Shown: piece by piece, positions 34,690 through 43,839 of the stretch
Layout of the letters: every line of letters starts with the position of its first letter
Numbering within the stretch: the first letter of the stretch is position 1
NCBI RefSeq assembly: GCF_000016385.1
Contig: NC_009376.1
Coordinates: forward strand, 1,426,001-1,490,000
Direction: 5' to 3'
Origin: Pyrobaculum arsenaticum DSM 13514
GTDB taxonomy: Archaea > Thermoproteota > Thermoprotei > Thermoproteales > Thermoproteaceae
Length of the DNA stretch: 64,000 nt
Made by a program: the position numbers and the translations under genes
Notes under the pieces: model-generated
Databases searched by the model: none
The model's input: the letters and a program-made list of their open reading frames with translations, nothing else
Told to the model about the DNA's origin: nothing

Positions 34690-35406
34690 ACTAAGCCGCC
34701 TCCGGGGAGAGAGAAGGCTCCTAGCCTCTCTCACCAACCTCCTAGCCTTATCCACGTCTATTTCTTTGCCCTCCTTTAGGCAAGTCCCAACAATTGCCCC
34801 ATCTGCTATTTTTAAAATGCCTAGCGTGGAGAAACATATCCCGCTGCCTATCAGCACGGGGAGGTCGGTATAGGCTCTCGCTGTGGCTAAGTCCACCGGG
34901 TCGGGCGGCTCACCGGTCTTACTCCCCGTTATAATAATCGCGTCGGGGCTCGCCCTTGTGGACGCAGTCTCCACCGCCTCGGCAAGCGTCGGCGGGTATA
35001 GCGAGAGGCCGTGCTTCACGTGAACGTCGGCAAGCACCTTAACGCCCTTCAAGTAGGGCGCCTGTGGCATGAGGAGCCCAGACTCGGAGAGGACGACGTC
35101 TGTATATGCGTTGCATCGGATAAAACGCCCACCTGCGTATTTCGCAATAACCGCCGCCTTTCTGCAACCGTTTCTAAGCAAGTTTACCCCCACCGGCACA
35201 GACACTGCCCTCACCACCTCCCTGACCGCCACCGCCACCGCGATAGCTGTAGGCAGGTCGGCATAGGGCTTAAACGGCATGTCGTAGTAGTTCTCAACAA
35301 TTAGCGCATCTACCCCCGCCTCATCCAGCCTCTTGGCGTTCCGCACGGCATGGTCTAAAAAGTCGGGGTGATCCTTTGGAAGGAGGTGGAGAACCCCTAT
35401 AAGCAT
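34681..35406 (-). CDS. BtpA-family TIM-barrel protein
   Basis: 241 aa with the BtpA/SgcQ pattern: MLIGVLHLLP, DALIVENYYDMPF, VPVGVNLLRNG, RCNAYTDVV, ADVHVKHG and IITGSKTGEPPD. The family is named from the photosystem I biogenesis factor but is widespread in non-phototrophs and is a likely sugar or nucleotide-related enzyme. TATAAAAG at about 35426-35433 lies 25 bp before the ATG. Confidence 0.88.
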   Translation of the reverse strand: MLIGVLHLLPKDHPDFLDHAVRNAKRLDEAGVDALIVENYYDMPFKPYADLPTAIAVAVAVREVVRAVSVPVGVNLLRNGCRKAAVIAKYAGGRFIRCNAYTDVVLSESGLLMPQAPYLKGVKVLADVHVKHGLSLYPPTLAEAVETASTRASPDAIIITGSKTGEPPDPVDLATARAYTDLPVLIGSGICFSTLGILKIADGAIVGTCLKEGKEIDVDKARRLVREARSLLSPRRRLSLG

Positions 35407-35443
35407 GCGGAAATGTTTTTTAACCCTTTTATACTTCGACGCG

Positions 35444-35620
35444 ATGGTTTACCCCCCTAAGACCCTCGTAGTGGGTAGGTGCTCCCGATGCGGGCGGAGG
35501 CTGTACTTGTATGAGGACAGGTATGTCTGCAAGAAATCAGGATACGTCTTATGCGACGTATGTGCAAGAAAAATGCAGTATAAGTGCCCCGACGGCTACA
35601 CGCCTCTTGAGCTTGTCTAG
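35444..35620 (+). CDS. Small zinc-finger protein, 58 aa
   Basis: ATG 35444 reads MVYPPKTLVVGRCSRCGRRL; a CxxC pair (CSRC) is followed by two further cysteine groups (YVCKK, LCDVCARK, KCPDG), enough for one or two zinc sites. TTTTTTAAC about 25 bp upstream supports the start. It overlaps the next frame by about 14 nt. Function unknown. Confidence 0.65.
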   Translation: MVYPPKTLVVGRCSRCGRRLYLYEDRYVCKKSGYVLCDVCARKMQYKCPDGYTPLELV

Positions 35621-36038
35621 AGTTCTTTTATCGGTTACAGCAAGCCCCGGAGTAAGGGGGATATCCATCACGGCAGGAGGTAAAATACTGGTCTCACACC
35701 TCTACGCGAAGAGCGCATACGCCGCTGTATTGACGCGGGGAGAGGAATGCCTCATGGATGGCGAAGACTTGAAAAAGGCGACTTGGCTACTCACCAGACT
35801 AATGGACCGGGTCGGCGCATTAGTCAAGTCGAGGTACTACACCTACACCGGCACCTTAGAGGTGGCAAACGACGCCGTTATTTACAAACCATACGTATCG
35901 CCCACCTCCACGGTAGAAGTTGTCCTCTCCGGCAAATCGGCGCGGGTCAAGGCGGGGGATCTGCGTAAAAGGTACAGCACGAGCATAGACGTCGGCGCCG
36001 TCTTGAGGAAATACCTCACACGCCTGGAGGAGTGTTAA
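35607..36038 (+). CDS. Hypothetical protein, about 143 aa
   Basis: The conserved-looking part starts LSLSRVLLSVTASPGVRG and continues to LRKRYSTSIDVGAVLRKYLT. No ATG is present at the N-terminus; TTG 35607 or 35613, overlapping the zinc-finger gene, are the best candidates. Alternating strands and helices with no motif. It is likely translationally coupled to the zinc-finger gene. Confidence 0.5.
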   Translation: MSLSRVLLSVTASPGVRGISITAGGKILVSHLYAKSAYAAVLTRGEECLMDGEDLKKATWLLTRLMDRVGALVKSRYYTYTGTLEVANDAVIYKPYVSPTSTVEVVLSGKSARVKAGDLRKRYSTSIDVGAVLRKYLTRLEEC

Positions 36039-36267
36039 CCAGCTCCAGGAGGTACCACCGCTGACCTGCAACTGAGGCCTCCGTGCACCTCCACGCGCAT
36101 ACCGTGACGGCGAAAAGACAAGTTTGATAAACGCGCCAGGGGAGTCAGCGCTATTAACCGCGTTCACCCCTCACACAGCCTGGTCTCGTCATCTGCCATC
36201 CGAGGAGCCGGCAATTAATATCCTTTTCCAACACTTTACACAACCGCACAACATGAGGAGGACCCGT

Positions 36268-36642
36268 CTACCTTGTTTTGGACCTTATATAAACCTCGCC
36301 GTCTTTAATCTCCAGGTGTACAAGCCCTGTGCCTAGCTGATAGGCGAGGACTTTCGCCGCGTCGTGGCCCTCGCTCCTCAGCTTGTTCAGGTAGTCGACC
36401 AACCTAACTGGCTGCTGGGGCAACTCCACCTCAAGGTATGCACCTGGGTCGAGCCTAAGGTCCGTCTTCATCAAAATGTCCAACTCCATATATATCGTGT
36501 AGACCTTTTCCAAGATATTCACCACCAAGGCCAGTTGTTTGTAGAGATCAGAAACCACGGCTCTCAGCTCCTCGTCTTGGTACTTCTGAGAAATCCTGTC
36601 AAGATCCTCCAATAGCCGGGCCAGCCTATTTAGGAATTGCAT
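36268..36642 (-). CDS. Hypothetical protein downstream of M48-like protease
   Basis: 124 aa. The first 55 residues form a helical coiled-coil-like segment (LARLLEDLDRISQKYQDEEL); the rest is mixed, with LDPGAYLEVELPQQPVRL. It overlaps the protease gene by 17 nt and may be its partner or regulator. No family recognised. Confidence 0.55.
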   Translation of the reverse strand: MQFLNRLARLLEDLDRISQKYQDEELRAVVSDLYKQLALVVNILEKVYTIYMELDILMKTDLRLDPGAYLEVELPQQPVRLVDYLNKLRSEGHDAAKVLAYQLGTGLVHLEIKDGEVYIRSKTR

Positions 36643-37513
36643 GTAGCTTCCTGATCCTGTCTATTGTAAGCGGGTGGGTCCTCGTGAGAAGCGTCATCCT
36701 CGCCGCCAAGGGGTTGAGCAACGACTCCACTATCCCGTTCCAGTCAAGCTTGACGAGGGCCGAGACGAGGCTCTCCCTGTGCCTAGCCGCGGCGTATTTG
36801 TCGGCCTCGAATTCAAAAGCCTGCAACAGCGCGGTGTAGACTAGGGCCACCCCCATGAGGTGGATAGCTAGCAGGACCATCGAAATCTTCGCATAGACCA
36901 GGTGCACAAGAGGGAGGCGCATGGTATACTCCGCCAAGAGGAAGAGGAGTAGTTTATATGTATGCCTATACTTAATGTGCCCCCTTTCGTGCTCTAACAC
37001 CGCCTGGAGCTCCTCCGGGGTGAGCCGCGCAAATATGCCGCTGGTAAAGTATATGACAGGGCCTCTGGGCCCGTCAAGCGTAAAGGCGTTGGCCTTTTTA
37101 TCCCACGCCACACAGACGTTTACAGGTGCGTAGTAGTACTCATAGTCGCTGGGCAAAACCTCTGGGTTTTCCAAAATCTGCAACTTATGTCTTTTAAGAA
37201 AGTCAAGGTCGCCGTAGTTAGTCCTAACAACCTTCACCACATCAGGCACAAAACAGTTCCTCCTCAGGTAGAAGTACATCGCGAGATAAGACCCCGTAAT
37301 TATGGCGATGCCCAACAACCACTGAGCCACAACGTCCTTAACGAGGAGAATGGGCACAGCAGAGAACCCAAGAGGCAAAAGAAGTAGAGAAAGACTAGTC
37401 TTAAGCGGGGGCGGATCTACATACCTCCCATTTCTATACGCACCCACAAGAGCAGCCTTGTAGCTCTCCCTCTTGTACTGCTTCAAAAACTCGATTACCT
37501 CAAGCGCGTTCAC
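36626..37513 (-). CDS. M48-like membrane metalloprotease
   Basis: 295 aa. Zinc motif HERGH in LQAVLEHERGHIKYRH (about residues 170-185) with the third ligand Glu in FEFEADKYAA; two N-terminal helices and two after the active site. This is a compact HtpX/Ste24-type membrane protease, distinct from the second M48 gene at 56.7 kb. It is likely in membrane protein quality control. Confidence 0.85.
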   Translation of the reverse strand: MNALEVIEFLKQYKRESYKAALVGAYRNGRYVDPPPLKTSLSLLLLPLGFSAVPILLVKDVVAQWLLGIAIITGSYLAMYFYLRRNCFVPDVVKVVRTNYGDLDFLKRHKLQILENPEVLPSDYEYYYAPVNVCVAWDKKANAFTLDGPRGPVIYFTSGIFARLTPEELQAVLEHERGHIKYRHTYKLLLFLLAEYTMRLPLVHLVYAKISMVLLAIHLMGVALVYTALLQAFEFEADKYAAARHRESLVSALVKLDWNGIVESLLNPLAARMTLLTRTHPLTIDRIRKLHAIPK

Positions 37514-37542
37514 TAAAAGAAAGCTGGTTAACTATATTAAGA

Positions 37543-37911
37543 CTACTCTTGAATTCGCTCAGCCTCCAAGAGCTCCAACACCTTCTCGGGCTCATAAAGA
37601 GTAAGCATATCCCAAAGCTTATTCGTCTTATACAAGCCGTAGACTTTCCCCCTGGCACTCCGTTTTATTATAGTAATATAGCCCCTCTGCACCAAGTCGT
37701 CGAGAAAAGTCCTAATTAGGACGGTCTTCGCCCTAAGCTCCTGCCTCCCGTATAGGTGCAGGTCCTGCGCCACCTTAGAAGGCCGGAAAGTGATGAGATT
37801 CCCCTTCGCGTTTTGCACCTGCTCCCTCAAAAACCTAAGAGTTATGAGCTTTATACGGAACGAGTCGGTTTTATCAACATAAGTTCTGGAAAGCGTCCGT
37901 ATATCAGCCAT
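37543..37911 (-). CDS. Winged-helix DNA-binding protein
   Basis: About 122 aa from ATG 37911 (MADIRTLSRTYVDKTDSFRI); the frame extends to 37917. The middle (SKVAQDLHLYGRQ..., TVLIRTFLDDLVQRGYITII) fits a winged helix with a recognition helix and wing (KRSARGKVYGLYK). It may regulate nearby genes; its target is unknown. Confidence 0.55.
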   Translation of the reverse strand: MADIRTLSRTYVDKTDSFRIKLITLRFLREQVQNAKGNLITFRPSKVAQDLHLYGRQELRAKTVLIRTFLDDLVQRGYITIIKRSARGKVYGLYKTNKLWDMLTLYEPEKVLELLEAERIQE

Positions 37912-37931
37912 ATACAATATGAAAAACGCCT

Positions 37932-38114
37932 CTATTTATTCCTTTCCTTGTTTACGCATGTCATTTCTAGATACTCAACTTTGTTTTTGAGATCGAAAAT
38001 ACTTCTTTCAATACTCGCAATATAATTCATAAAATAGGCAATATACAAGTCACAAGGACTCAACTCATTCTTCTTCAACCCAAGCGCCTTCAAGATCTTC
38101 TCTACACTATCCAT
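37932..38114 (-). CDS. Hypothetical small helical protein
   Basis: 60 aa, MDSVEKILKALGLKKNELSP followed by a helix and a heptad-like ERSIFDLKNKVEYLEM. Its start overlaps the end of the HerA-like ATPase gene by 13 nt, implying one operon. Function unknown. Confidence 0.5.
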   Translation of the reverse strand: MDSVEKILKALGLKKNELSPCDLYIAYFMNYIASIERSIFDLKNKVEYLEMTCVNKERNK

Positions 38115-38950
38115 ATCCTCTCAACGCTGTCATCACGCAACAAGGCGCTCCCCCTAACCTCCAAGTTGTAAACCCTGTGAGGCCTCGTAACCACCAGCGT
38201 AGAGTGGACCAAGATCTCTGGGGGAGGCATCTCATTAGTCACAAAAACAACCCTTAGCCCGTATTTACCGCTTTCAAAAACTAAATGCTTAACCACATCC
38301 CCACGCCTAAGCACGTTCTGCGCCTCATCTATTACAAGAAGCCTCTCCACGCCCTTCGCAATCCCCCTGCTGAAGAGATAGTTGTACAAAGAAGCCAGCA
38401 CGAACAGAATAACCAACACCCTCTCCTCGTACAACTTCAAAGAAGACAAATCCACCGACACAACCCTCCTGGACCTAAAAACTAAATCCGCAGGGACCCT
38501 ACCCCCCTCAAAGACGTCGATTACGTACTCCAACCTGCGGGCAATAGCCGCCTTCATCTCCACCTCGCTCTTCGTCGACACCAAAAACTCGTCCAATGCC
38601 ACCACAACGTCCCGCAGAGTCCTCAACTCCCGATTCCTAACAGCGCGGTACAAGAAGTAGACACTCGGCTCGTTCAAGTTCAGCGCAAGCCCCAAAATCT
38701 CGCACAACAACTTCTTATCCAAACCCTCAATCGAAATCTTAAGAAGATGCGGATCCACCGAAACCCCACCATACTCCCCATGCCAATCCAACACAACAGC
38801 AGGCAGGCGCGCCCTAGCCACGATCTTCTTAGCCAACCTAGTCTTCCCACTCCTCGTCGACCCCGCAATCACCACATGCCTATCCAGGGGCAGAAAGGCG
38901 GGCCCCGTCAACCTAAACCCCACAAACACCCCACCCCCCAGCCGCCACAT
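38102..38950 (-). CDS. HerA/FtsK-like P-loop ATPase
   Basis: 282 aa from ATG 38950; a GTG at 38929 is better placed relative to TTTATA at about 38951-38956 and may be the real leaderless start. Walker A VIAGSTRSGKTRLAKK and Walker B RLLVIDEAQNVLRRG are of the HerA/VirB4-like DNA-translocase class, but the protein is about half the length of HerA, without the barrel domain. A 60-aa protein follows in the operon. It may act in DNA end processing or defence; role inferred only. Confidence 0.72.
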   Translation of the reverse strand: MWRLGGGVFVGFRLTGPAFLPLDRHVVIAGSTRSGKTRLAKKIVARARLPAVVLDWHGEYGGVSVDPHLLKISIEGLDKKLLCEILGLALNLNEPSVYFLYRAVRNRELRTLRDVVVALDEFLVSTKSEVEMKAAIARRLEYVIDVFEGGRVPADLVFRSRRVVSVDLSSLKLYEERVLVILFVLASLYNYLFSRGIAKGVERLLVIDEAQNVLRRGDVVKHLVFESGKYGLRVVFVTNEMPPPEILVHSTLVVTRPHRVYNLEVRGSALLRDDSVERIWIV

Positions 38951-39124
38951 ATAAATACGGAAAATAAAAACAACTAAACAGCCCCCACTGCACCAAGCAG
39001 ACACGGCGCCGACCTGCGCCCACAACGCCCCGGAACCTGGGTGTCAACACAGTCGCCCCTTCTGCGAAGAGGTGCCAACAGCTGTGGCTGCCGGCGTGGG
39101 GCTGAGAATACTAGCGCTGTGCGC

Positions 39125-40012
39125 TTACGCCGGTTTCTGCGCCGCCTCTTCTGGCGTTATTATCTTTACGCCTGGCCTCTCCGCCATGGCCTTGACGTAG
39201 GGCGGGTTCCTATCGCTGATGTACGGCGTGATCACCACCACTCTGTCCACCTTTCTGCCCGTCGCCTTTTCGTACAGCTCCGCCTTCCGCCTCACGGCGT
39301 GTAGGTCAGCCCTCTTTAAGCTAGACGCGATCTCCACGGCCATCGTGACGCCGTCTTTCACCACCACGTCCAGCTCCACCTCGCTGGGGTAGCCGTAGAT
39401 AAACCCTTCCCCGTCGTAGTAAAGCCATTTCTCCACGGCGTAGCCCGCCTCTTTCAAAAGCTCCCTCACCCCCTCCCGAAAAGCCTCCTCGCTGACAACA
39501 CCCCACCGAGCCCCAAGCGCCTCCACCCTAATAGCCAAAAACCTCAGCTGGGCGTCGACCTCCTCCCTAAGCCTCTCTAAATCCTCCTTCGTTGCCATCA
39601 TCGCTTTCACTTTCTCTAAATCCTCCTTGGTGGCCATCACAGCCTTTAGTCTTTCAAGATCTTCTTTCGTGGCCATTTTTTCTAAATCCGACTTCGTGGC
39701 CATCTCAGACCTCAGCTTTTCCAGCTCCTCCTTGGTGGCCACTTCCGATCTTAGCTTTTCTAAATCCTCTTTGGTTGCCATTTCTGCTCTCAGCTTTTCC
39801 AGATCTTCTTTCGTGGCCATTGTCTCTAGGTCTTTCTTAGTGGCCACTTCCGACCTCAGCTTTTCTATATCCTCTTTTGTGGCTAGTCTCTCCCAGGGGG
39901 CTAGCTTGGCTAGGGCTTGGTAAACCACCTCCGGGTGGGCGAGTAGGGCCTCGGCCAAAATCTCCGGGTTCTCCAACAAAACCCTCTTCACCTCCTCAGC
40001 GAGGGACATCAC
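39125..40012 (-). CDS. Coiled-coil repeat protein with nuclease-like C-terminus (DUF3782-type)
   Basis: 295 aa. Residues about 35-150 are a coiled coil built of tandem units starting M/V-ATKEDLEKLRSE. The C-terminus (about 165-285) has the fold pattern of PD-(D/E)XK-like DUF3782 proteins: EVELDVVVKDGVTMAVEIAS, then AVRRKAELYEKATGRKVDRV and VVITPYISDR. The expected E-x-K is E-I-A, so the catalytic lysine is missing. Such proteins are common in Thermoproteales; their role is unknown. Confidence 0.75.
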   Translation of the reverse strand: MMSLAEEVKRVLLENPEILAEALLAHPEVVYQALAKLAPWERLATKEDIEKLRSEVATKKDLETMATKEDLEKLRAEMATKEDLEKLRSEVATKEELEKLRSEMATKSDLEKMATKEDLERLKAVMATKEDLEKVKAMMATKEDLERLREEVDAQLRFLAIRVEALGARWGVVSEEAFREGVRELLKEAGYAVEKWLYYDGEGFIYGYPSEVELDVVVKDGVTMAVEIASSLKRADLHAVRRKAELYEKATGRKVDRVVVITPYISDRNPPYVKAMAERPGVKIITPEEAAQKPA

Positions 40013-40211
40013 CTCTACTTGGGCAGTTGTTTATAAGCTTAGCACACCGAGCCGTCGCCTCTTGACGATTTGTACAAGCGGAGGCGGCTTCGCCCTCCCC
40101 GCGTCGCGGCTGTTCTATGCAGGTCAAGATTGTGGCGGCTCGTCTTGGAGCTCATGCGACATGCGGCGTGCCCAGCGGGTATATTCGGCGTTTACCGGCA
40201 GCGAGTTCACG

Positions 40212-40391
40212 TCATTGAGCTTCCGGGGCCTCGCTAGTACCAACATTATGCCACAGTATAGGACCGTCTGCCACCACCATGTCCGAGCCCACTAGGGCAG
40301 ACTTAGGCTCGACAGGTAGTCCAAGCGCGTACAGCAGTCGCCATAGGTTCTGCCAATCGCGCCTCTCATTGCAACGAGGACTTGGGGCTCC
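40212..40391 (-). pseudogene. Decayed coding fragment, minus strand
   Basis: Open for 59 codons between a TAG (40392-40394) and TGA (40212-40214), reading WQNLWRLLYALGLPVEPKSA then LVGSDMVVADGPILWHNVG, protein-like in composition but without a start codon. The flanks from 40013 to 40488 show nothing else convincing. Family unknown. Confidence 0.35.
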
Positions 40392-40488
40392 CTAGCCGGT
40401 GTGTACTTGTAGAAGGGCCCAGCGGCCATCGATAAGAAGCTTAAAAACCTCTACGCGTTAAGACGTGTGTGATCTCTGAAAAATAGCG

Positions 40489-40894
40489 GAGGTTTTGAAG
40501 AGGGCGGCCGGGGGGCCTTGAGGCGTTTCTAATCGTAACCTCTAAACTAGATCCGCCTGACCGGGTTGACGCCTATCTAAAACTCCACGAGAAGTACTTA
40601 AAGGAGACTGAGGAGCTGTACGCCAAGAGGGGCCTCCAGCAGGCGGGGAAAAGTGCTGGGGCGCCGTCGCCGCCCTCCTGAGCGCTGTAGCTGAGAAGCT
40701 TGCCGCAACACAGCCACAGAGACCGCGCCGAGATTGTAGAGCTACTACACGAGGAGGGGGCGATGCAGAGCTACCCCGCCTCTTCGCCTCCGCGGAGAGG
40801 CTACACTTACCACCACGGGTTTTTGAAATACTCATTAGAACTACACCGAAGAGATTCGTTGAAGCTAGTTGAGAAGCTTAAATTACACTCGTGA
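40489..40894 (+). pseudogene. PaREP1-family pseudogene with several frameshifts
   Basis: Joining frames gives the PaREP1 pattern: EVLKRAAG, then LDPPDRVDAYLKLHEKYLKE, then CWGAVAALLSAVAEKLA, HSHRDRAEIVELLHEEG, LPRLFASAERLH and YHHGFLKYSLELHRRDSLKL, with at least three frameshifts and no single open frame. PaREP1 is a repeated gene family first described in P. aerophilum, with unknown function. Confidence 0.72.
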
Positions 40895-41483
40895 CCAGCC
40901 GCAACTGACCCCAAACCTCGACCACCGCCTCACCTCTCGGCTTTGAACTTAGGAATTGCTCAACGAGCTCGCACTAGGTAAATCTCCTCCGAGAGGCCAT
41001 CTTGCACCCCCTCGGCCAGGCCCACGAAGAGGGCGGCCATGTGGGAGCGGCCACCGGCTCTCAGCACAACGGCAAGTCTCCGGCAACTCGGAAGTAATGG
41101 ACTAAGAGGCAAGCTGGCGGTGGCCACACCCGCCGACGTTTTTTACAAGTTGCTCAAAGATGTAGAAACCGCCCTAGCAGAGGGTAAAATACGCGACAGC
41201 TAATTAATGTTTAGGACACAAGTGGCTACGAAGTTTAAAACACGGCCTCCTCCTTGCACAGGTGTGCCGCCGCAGCTCTGAGCTCCTCCACAAGCCACAA
41301 CACCGCCCCCACATCAAACTGCCCATAAAGCTCACACAGCGGCCCTCAGACAACCCTAAGCCCACCCGAGAGCTCTACCCACCGCCACCTTGTAGAACCC
41401 TCCAACAATAGGAGAACAGCCGCAACGGCCGAAGTGCTCCCAGCCGCGCCTCACGACTACGTAAAGGAGAGACGTCGCGGTGT
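40895..41483. other. Gene-poor stretch with fragmentary coding traces
   Basis: On the plus strand 41102-41203 ends a short frame reading KLAVATPADVFYKLLKDVET to a TAA. On the minus strand around 41240-41340 a frame reads YGQFDVGAVLWLVEELRAAA. Neither is long enough or has a start. The stretch looks like eroded genes rather than regulatory DNA. Confidence 0.4.
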
Positions 41484-41836
41484 GGTGTATACACTGTAGA
41501 GTGCATTCTGGAGACACGCGGACAGTACAAAAATCCTGCTACCGTAGTGGATATCTATAGATTTAGGTCGAAAAATTCTGGTTAGGAAGGAGGTTAGCTG
41601 TGGAGAAAGAGATGTGAGAGTAAGACTACAGTCTGGAGTTTAGAGTATTGGCACTGACAATGAAGTGCGCGTTAGGGAGATTCGCGTCTATAATATTACC
41701 GACGAAGGTGTTAGAAGGGTCTAGCATTGTGGCAACTACGAGAAACACATACCATTGACCTGGCAACATAATGTATTATTTGAGAAGCTTAGCGAATACG
41801 TCATTGAAGTCCTCACTCCAGAAGAATTCTCCATAC
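41484..41836 (+). pseudogene. Decayed partial copy of the exported GxGYxYP-like gene
   Basis: The DNA aligns by eye with about 49580-49945 of the intact gene at 48010-50532. Matching pieces include TVExILETRG, ATT/VVDxxxDLGRKILVRKEVSC, EFRV followed by NEVRVREIRVYNITDE, and LFEKLSEYVIEVLTPEEFSI. A frameshift in the EFRV region and stops prevent translation. It is a remnant of a second, diverged copy located about 6 kb upstream of the intact one. Confidence 0.75.
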
Positions 41837-41901
41837 CTCATATGCTCCAGCCTCATATCGGCAAGCATAAAGAATAAAAACCTTACTCCTAACCAACGGC
41901 C

Positions 41902-42396
41902 GTGGAGGTTGCCGTACCAAAGGCTGTAGTGGATGAGCTCATGAAGAGGGGATTAGATCCAGAAGCCGCCATAATAGAAGCATTGGCTAAGCTCGCCTAC
42001 TTGGACCCCGACACGGTGGCCGAGGCGAGGTCGGAGCTTGCTACGAAGTATCTAGAGGAGGGCAGAAGGCTATCTGACAGCGACCCTGTACAGGCGTCGG
42101 AGAAGCTTCACAAAGCCGCCGAGGAGTGCGTCAAGGCCCTAGCCATCCGCCTAGGGCTGGCTGAGGTACTTGAGAGAGTGGATAAGAGGGGTAGGTGGAC
42201 TGTTACAGATCTAGAGAAGGCAGTGGCGGCGATTAGCCGGCAGCTGGGCGATTGGTTTATGGAGGCATGGGACAGCGCCAACTACCTCCACGTCTGGGGC
42301 TTCCACGAGGCAAAGCTAGACGCCGAGGCAGTCAAGGCGAGGTTGCCCTACATCGAGAAGATGGTAAAAGAGGGATGTAGACACCCGCCTAGGTAA
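41902..42396 (+). CDS. PaREP1-family protein
   Basis: 164 aa from a GTG with TATA-like GAATAAAAACC about 25 bp upstream. The body has the PaREP1 helical pattern: ATKYLEEGRRLSDSDPVQAS, EKLHKAAEECVKALAIRLGL, RGRWTVTDLEKAVAAISRQL, WDSANYLHVWGFHEAKLD. The family is multicopy in Pyrobaculum, with TPR/HEPN-like helices, function unknown. It appears intact, unlike the nearby copy. Confidence 0.78.
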   Translation: MEVAVPKAVVDELMKRGLDPEAAIIEALAKLAYLDPDTVAEARSELATKYLEEGRRLSDSDPVQASEKLHKAAEECVKALAIRLGLAEVLERVDKRGRWTVTDLEKAVAAISRQLGDWFMEAWDSANYLHVWGFHEAKLDAEAVKARLPYIEKMVKEGCRHPPR

Positions 42397-42599
42397 CCAA
42401 GCGGCCATATCTGCGACCTGCACCCCCGAAGCCGCCTCGACGTTGCAATAGCCGATTAGTCCACCTCGCCCAAGTAGACGTACACGAGCTGGTGGGCTAT
42501 CTTAAAAGGATAAAGCCGCTGCGAAGAATGGCGTTGGACCTTGATTATGCGAGGCTCTGACGTATGCGAGCGCCCCGAAGAACGGCAGTTGCCTCGGCG

Positions 42600-42921
42600 G
42601 CTAGGCGATATGTTTGAACATACAGCGGGTTGGAGAAGGCGCTTGGCGTCTTGCAGGAAGCCGAGAAGAAGCTTAAACAGACAAGAAGGCAGGTCACATG
42701 AGCGGCGGAAATCAAAGAAATATTGGCATCTGCATGTTGCCGAATATGTCCAGCAGTTCGGCGCTCGGGCGATGTCGACACGGCATTACTACACGCCGAG
42801 TGGGGCAGAGTCGCGTCCAAAGGGGTTCTCGGAAGGCTCTTCGGCGATGTAGCCGAGGATCTGCGCAGAGGCGATTGAGAGACGCTTAAAGGTAATGGCC
42901 AAGCTCTACTCTCATTTCTAA
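42600..42921 (+). pseudogene. Decayed gene of an unknown repeated family
   Basis: Frames join to read KALGVLQEAEKKLKQTRRQV, a middle VDTALLHAEWGRVASKGVLG and an end FGDVAEDLRRGD followed by stop and frameshift. The end resembles the tail of the remnant at 53330-53602 (VIAEDLRRDDQEALRVAVS). No open frame covers it. Between 42397 and 42600 nothing was recognised. Confidence 0.4.
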
Positions 42922-43063
42922 AACCGAGTGCCGTTACGGCAAGGGCCTCCTCCGGGCTCCTCGAGTGTATAGCTTCGCCGCACTGCCGTCTCTTGGCGTA
43001 GTAGGCGGCAACATGGCCCTTGCCGACACACTGGCTTTGAACTCCCCTCCGCACCCGTCCCCG

Positions 43064-43781
43064 CTACCCCTCGTCGGACCCCTCGGCGGGCAGGAAGTGG
43101 GCGATGAGCCTAAGGGCGTGCTGAGCCGCCGCGGTGAACCTCCCAGGGCCCTCCCCCGGACAAGACGTCCAGAGCCCCAGCTCGCAGCCAAGCCTCCTCG
43201 ACTCCTTGGACTTATCGTACACCAGCGCAAGGAGAGCCGCGGCGTGCTTTGGGTCTGCCAAGATGTCTAAACCCCCCTTCGGGTCTCCCTCCGGAGCCGG
43301 CGCCGGGGCCCACCTCTCCACAGGCTCAACGTCTATGAAGCCCCTCACCACGGCCGCCGCGCCCCTCGGGAGGGAGAGGAAGTAGAGCGGGGACAAGTCG
43401 CACGGTCCCCCGCAGAAGATCCTCAGCTCGTGAGTCACGCCCCCATGCGGCGAAGAGGCCTTAGAGGCCCGAGCCGCCGACAGCATGTAGGTCCTCCCCG
43501 CCTTGAGCAGGTACATGTCCCGCCCCGGCTCCGGCAACACCTTCACCACTGAGATGGAGATGGGCAGAGGCGCTCTGTGCCCCGCCAAGTCCATCGCCCT
43601 TGCCTTGAGGAGATCCACTGGGGGCCAGAGCGCCCAAGATCTCCCCAACGTAGTCCTCGACGAAAGGCCTCACGTACTCATCGAAGAGCTTGAGGGGATC
43701 CTCCTCGGCCAGCGCAAACAGCGACGAGGCGTCTACATCCACGGGGGAGAACTCATCGCAGACGTACACCAGCGCCTCCAC
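43064..43781 (-). pseudogene. Frameshifted gene, 'VYVCDEF' N-terminus
   Basis: Starts at GTG 43781 after TATA-like CGCTTATAG (leaderless spacing): MEALVYVCDEFSPVDVDASS, then EDPLKLFDEYVRPFVEDYVG. Near 43630 the coding frame shifts and goes on as a second frame of about 185 residues to 43064 (LPISISVVKVLPEPGRDMYL; AALLALVYDKSKESRRLGCE). A one-base sequencing or real frameshift would reconcile them. The N-terminus resembles that of the 104-aa protein at 62016-62330. Family unknown. Confidence 0.5.
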
Positions 43782-43839
43782 GCGCAGCCCGGGGCGCCTC
43801 CCTATAAGCGTTTCGGCCGCCCACAGATAAGACGAGGTT

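Noticed and set aside
36039..36267. Intergenic stretch checked for tRNA, C/D box RNA or small genes
   Set aside because: No tRNA arms, no convincing C/D boxes, and frames are short and unlike protein.
39125..40012. ATKEDLEKLRSE repeats as a mobile or CRISPR-like repeat array
   Set aside because: The periodicity keeps the reading frame and encodes a coiled coil, so it is explained by protein structure.
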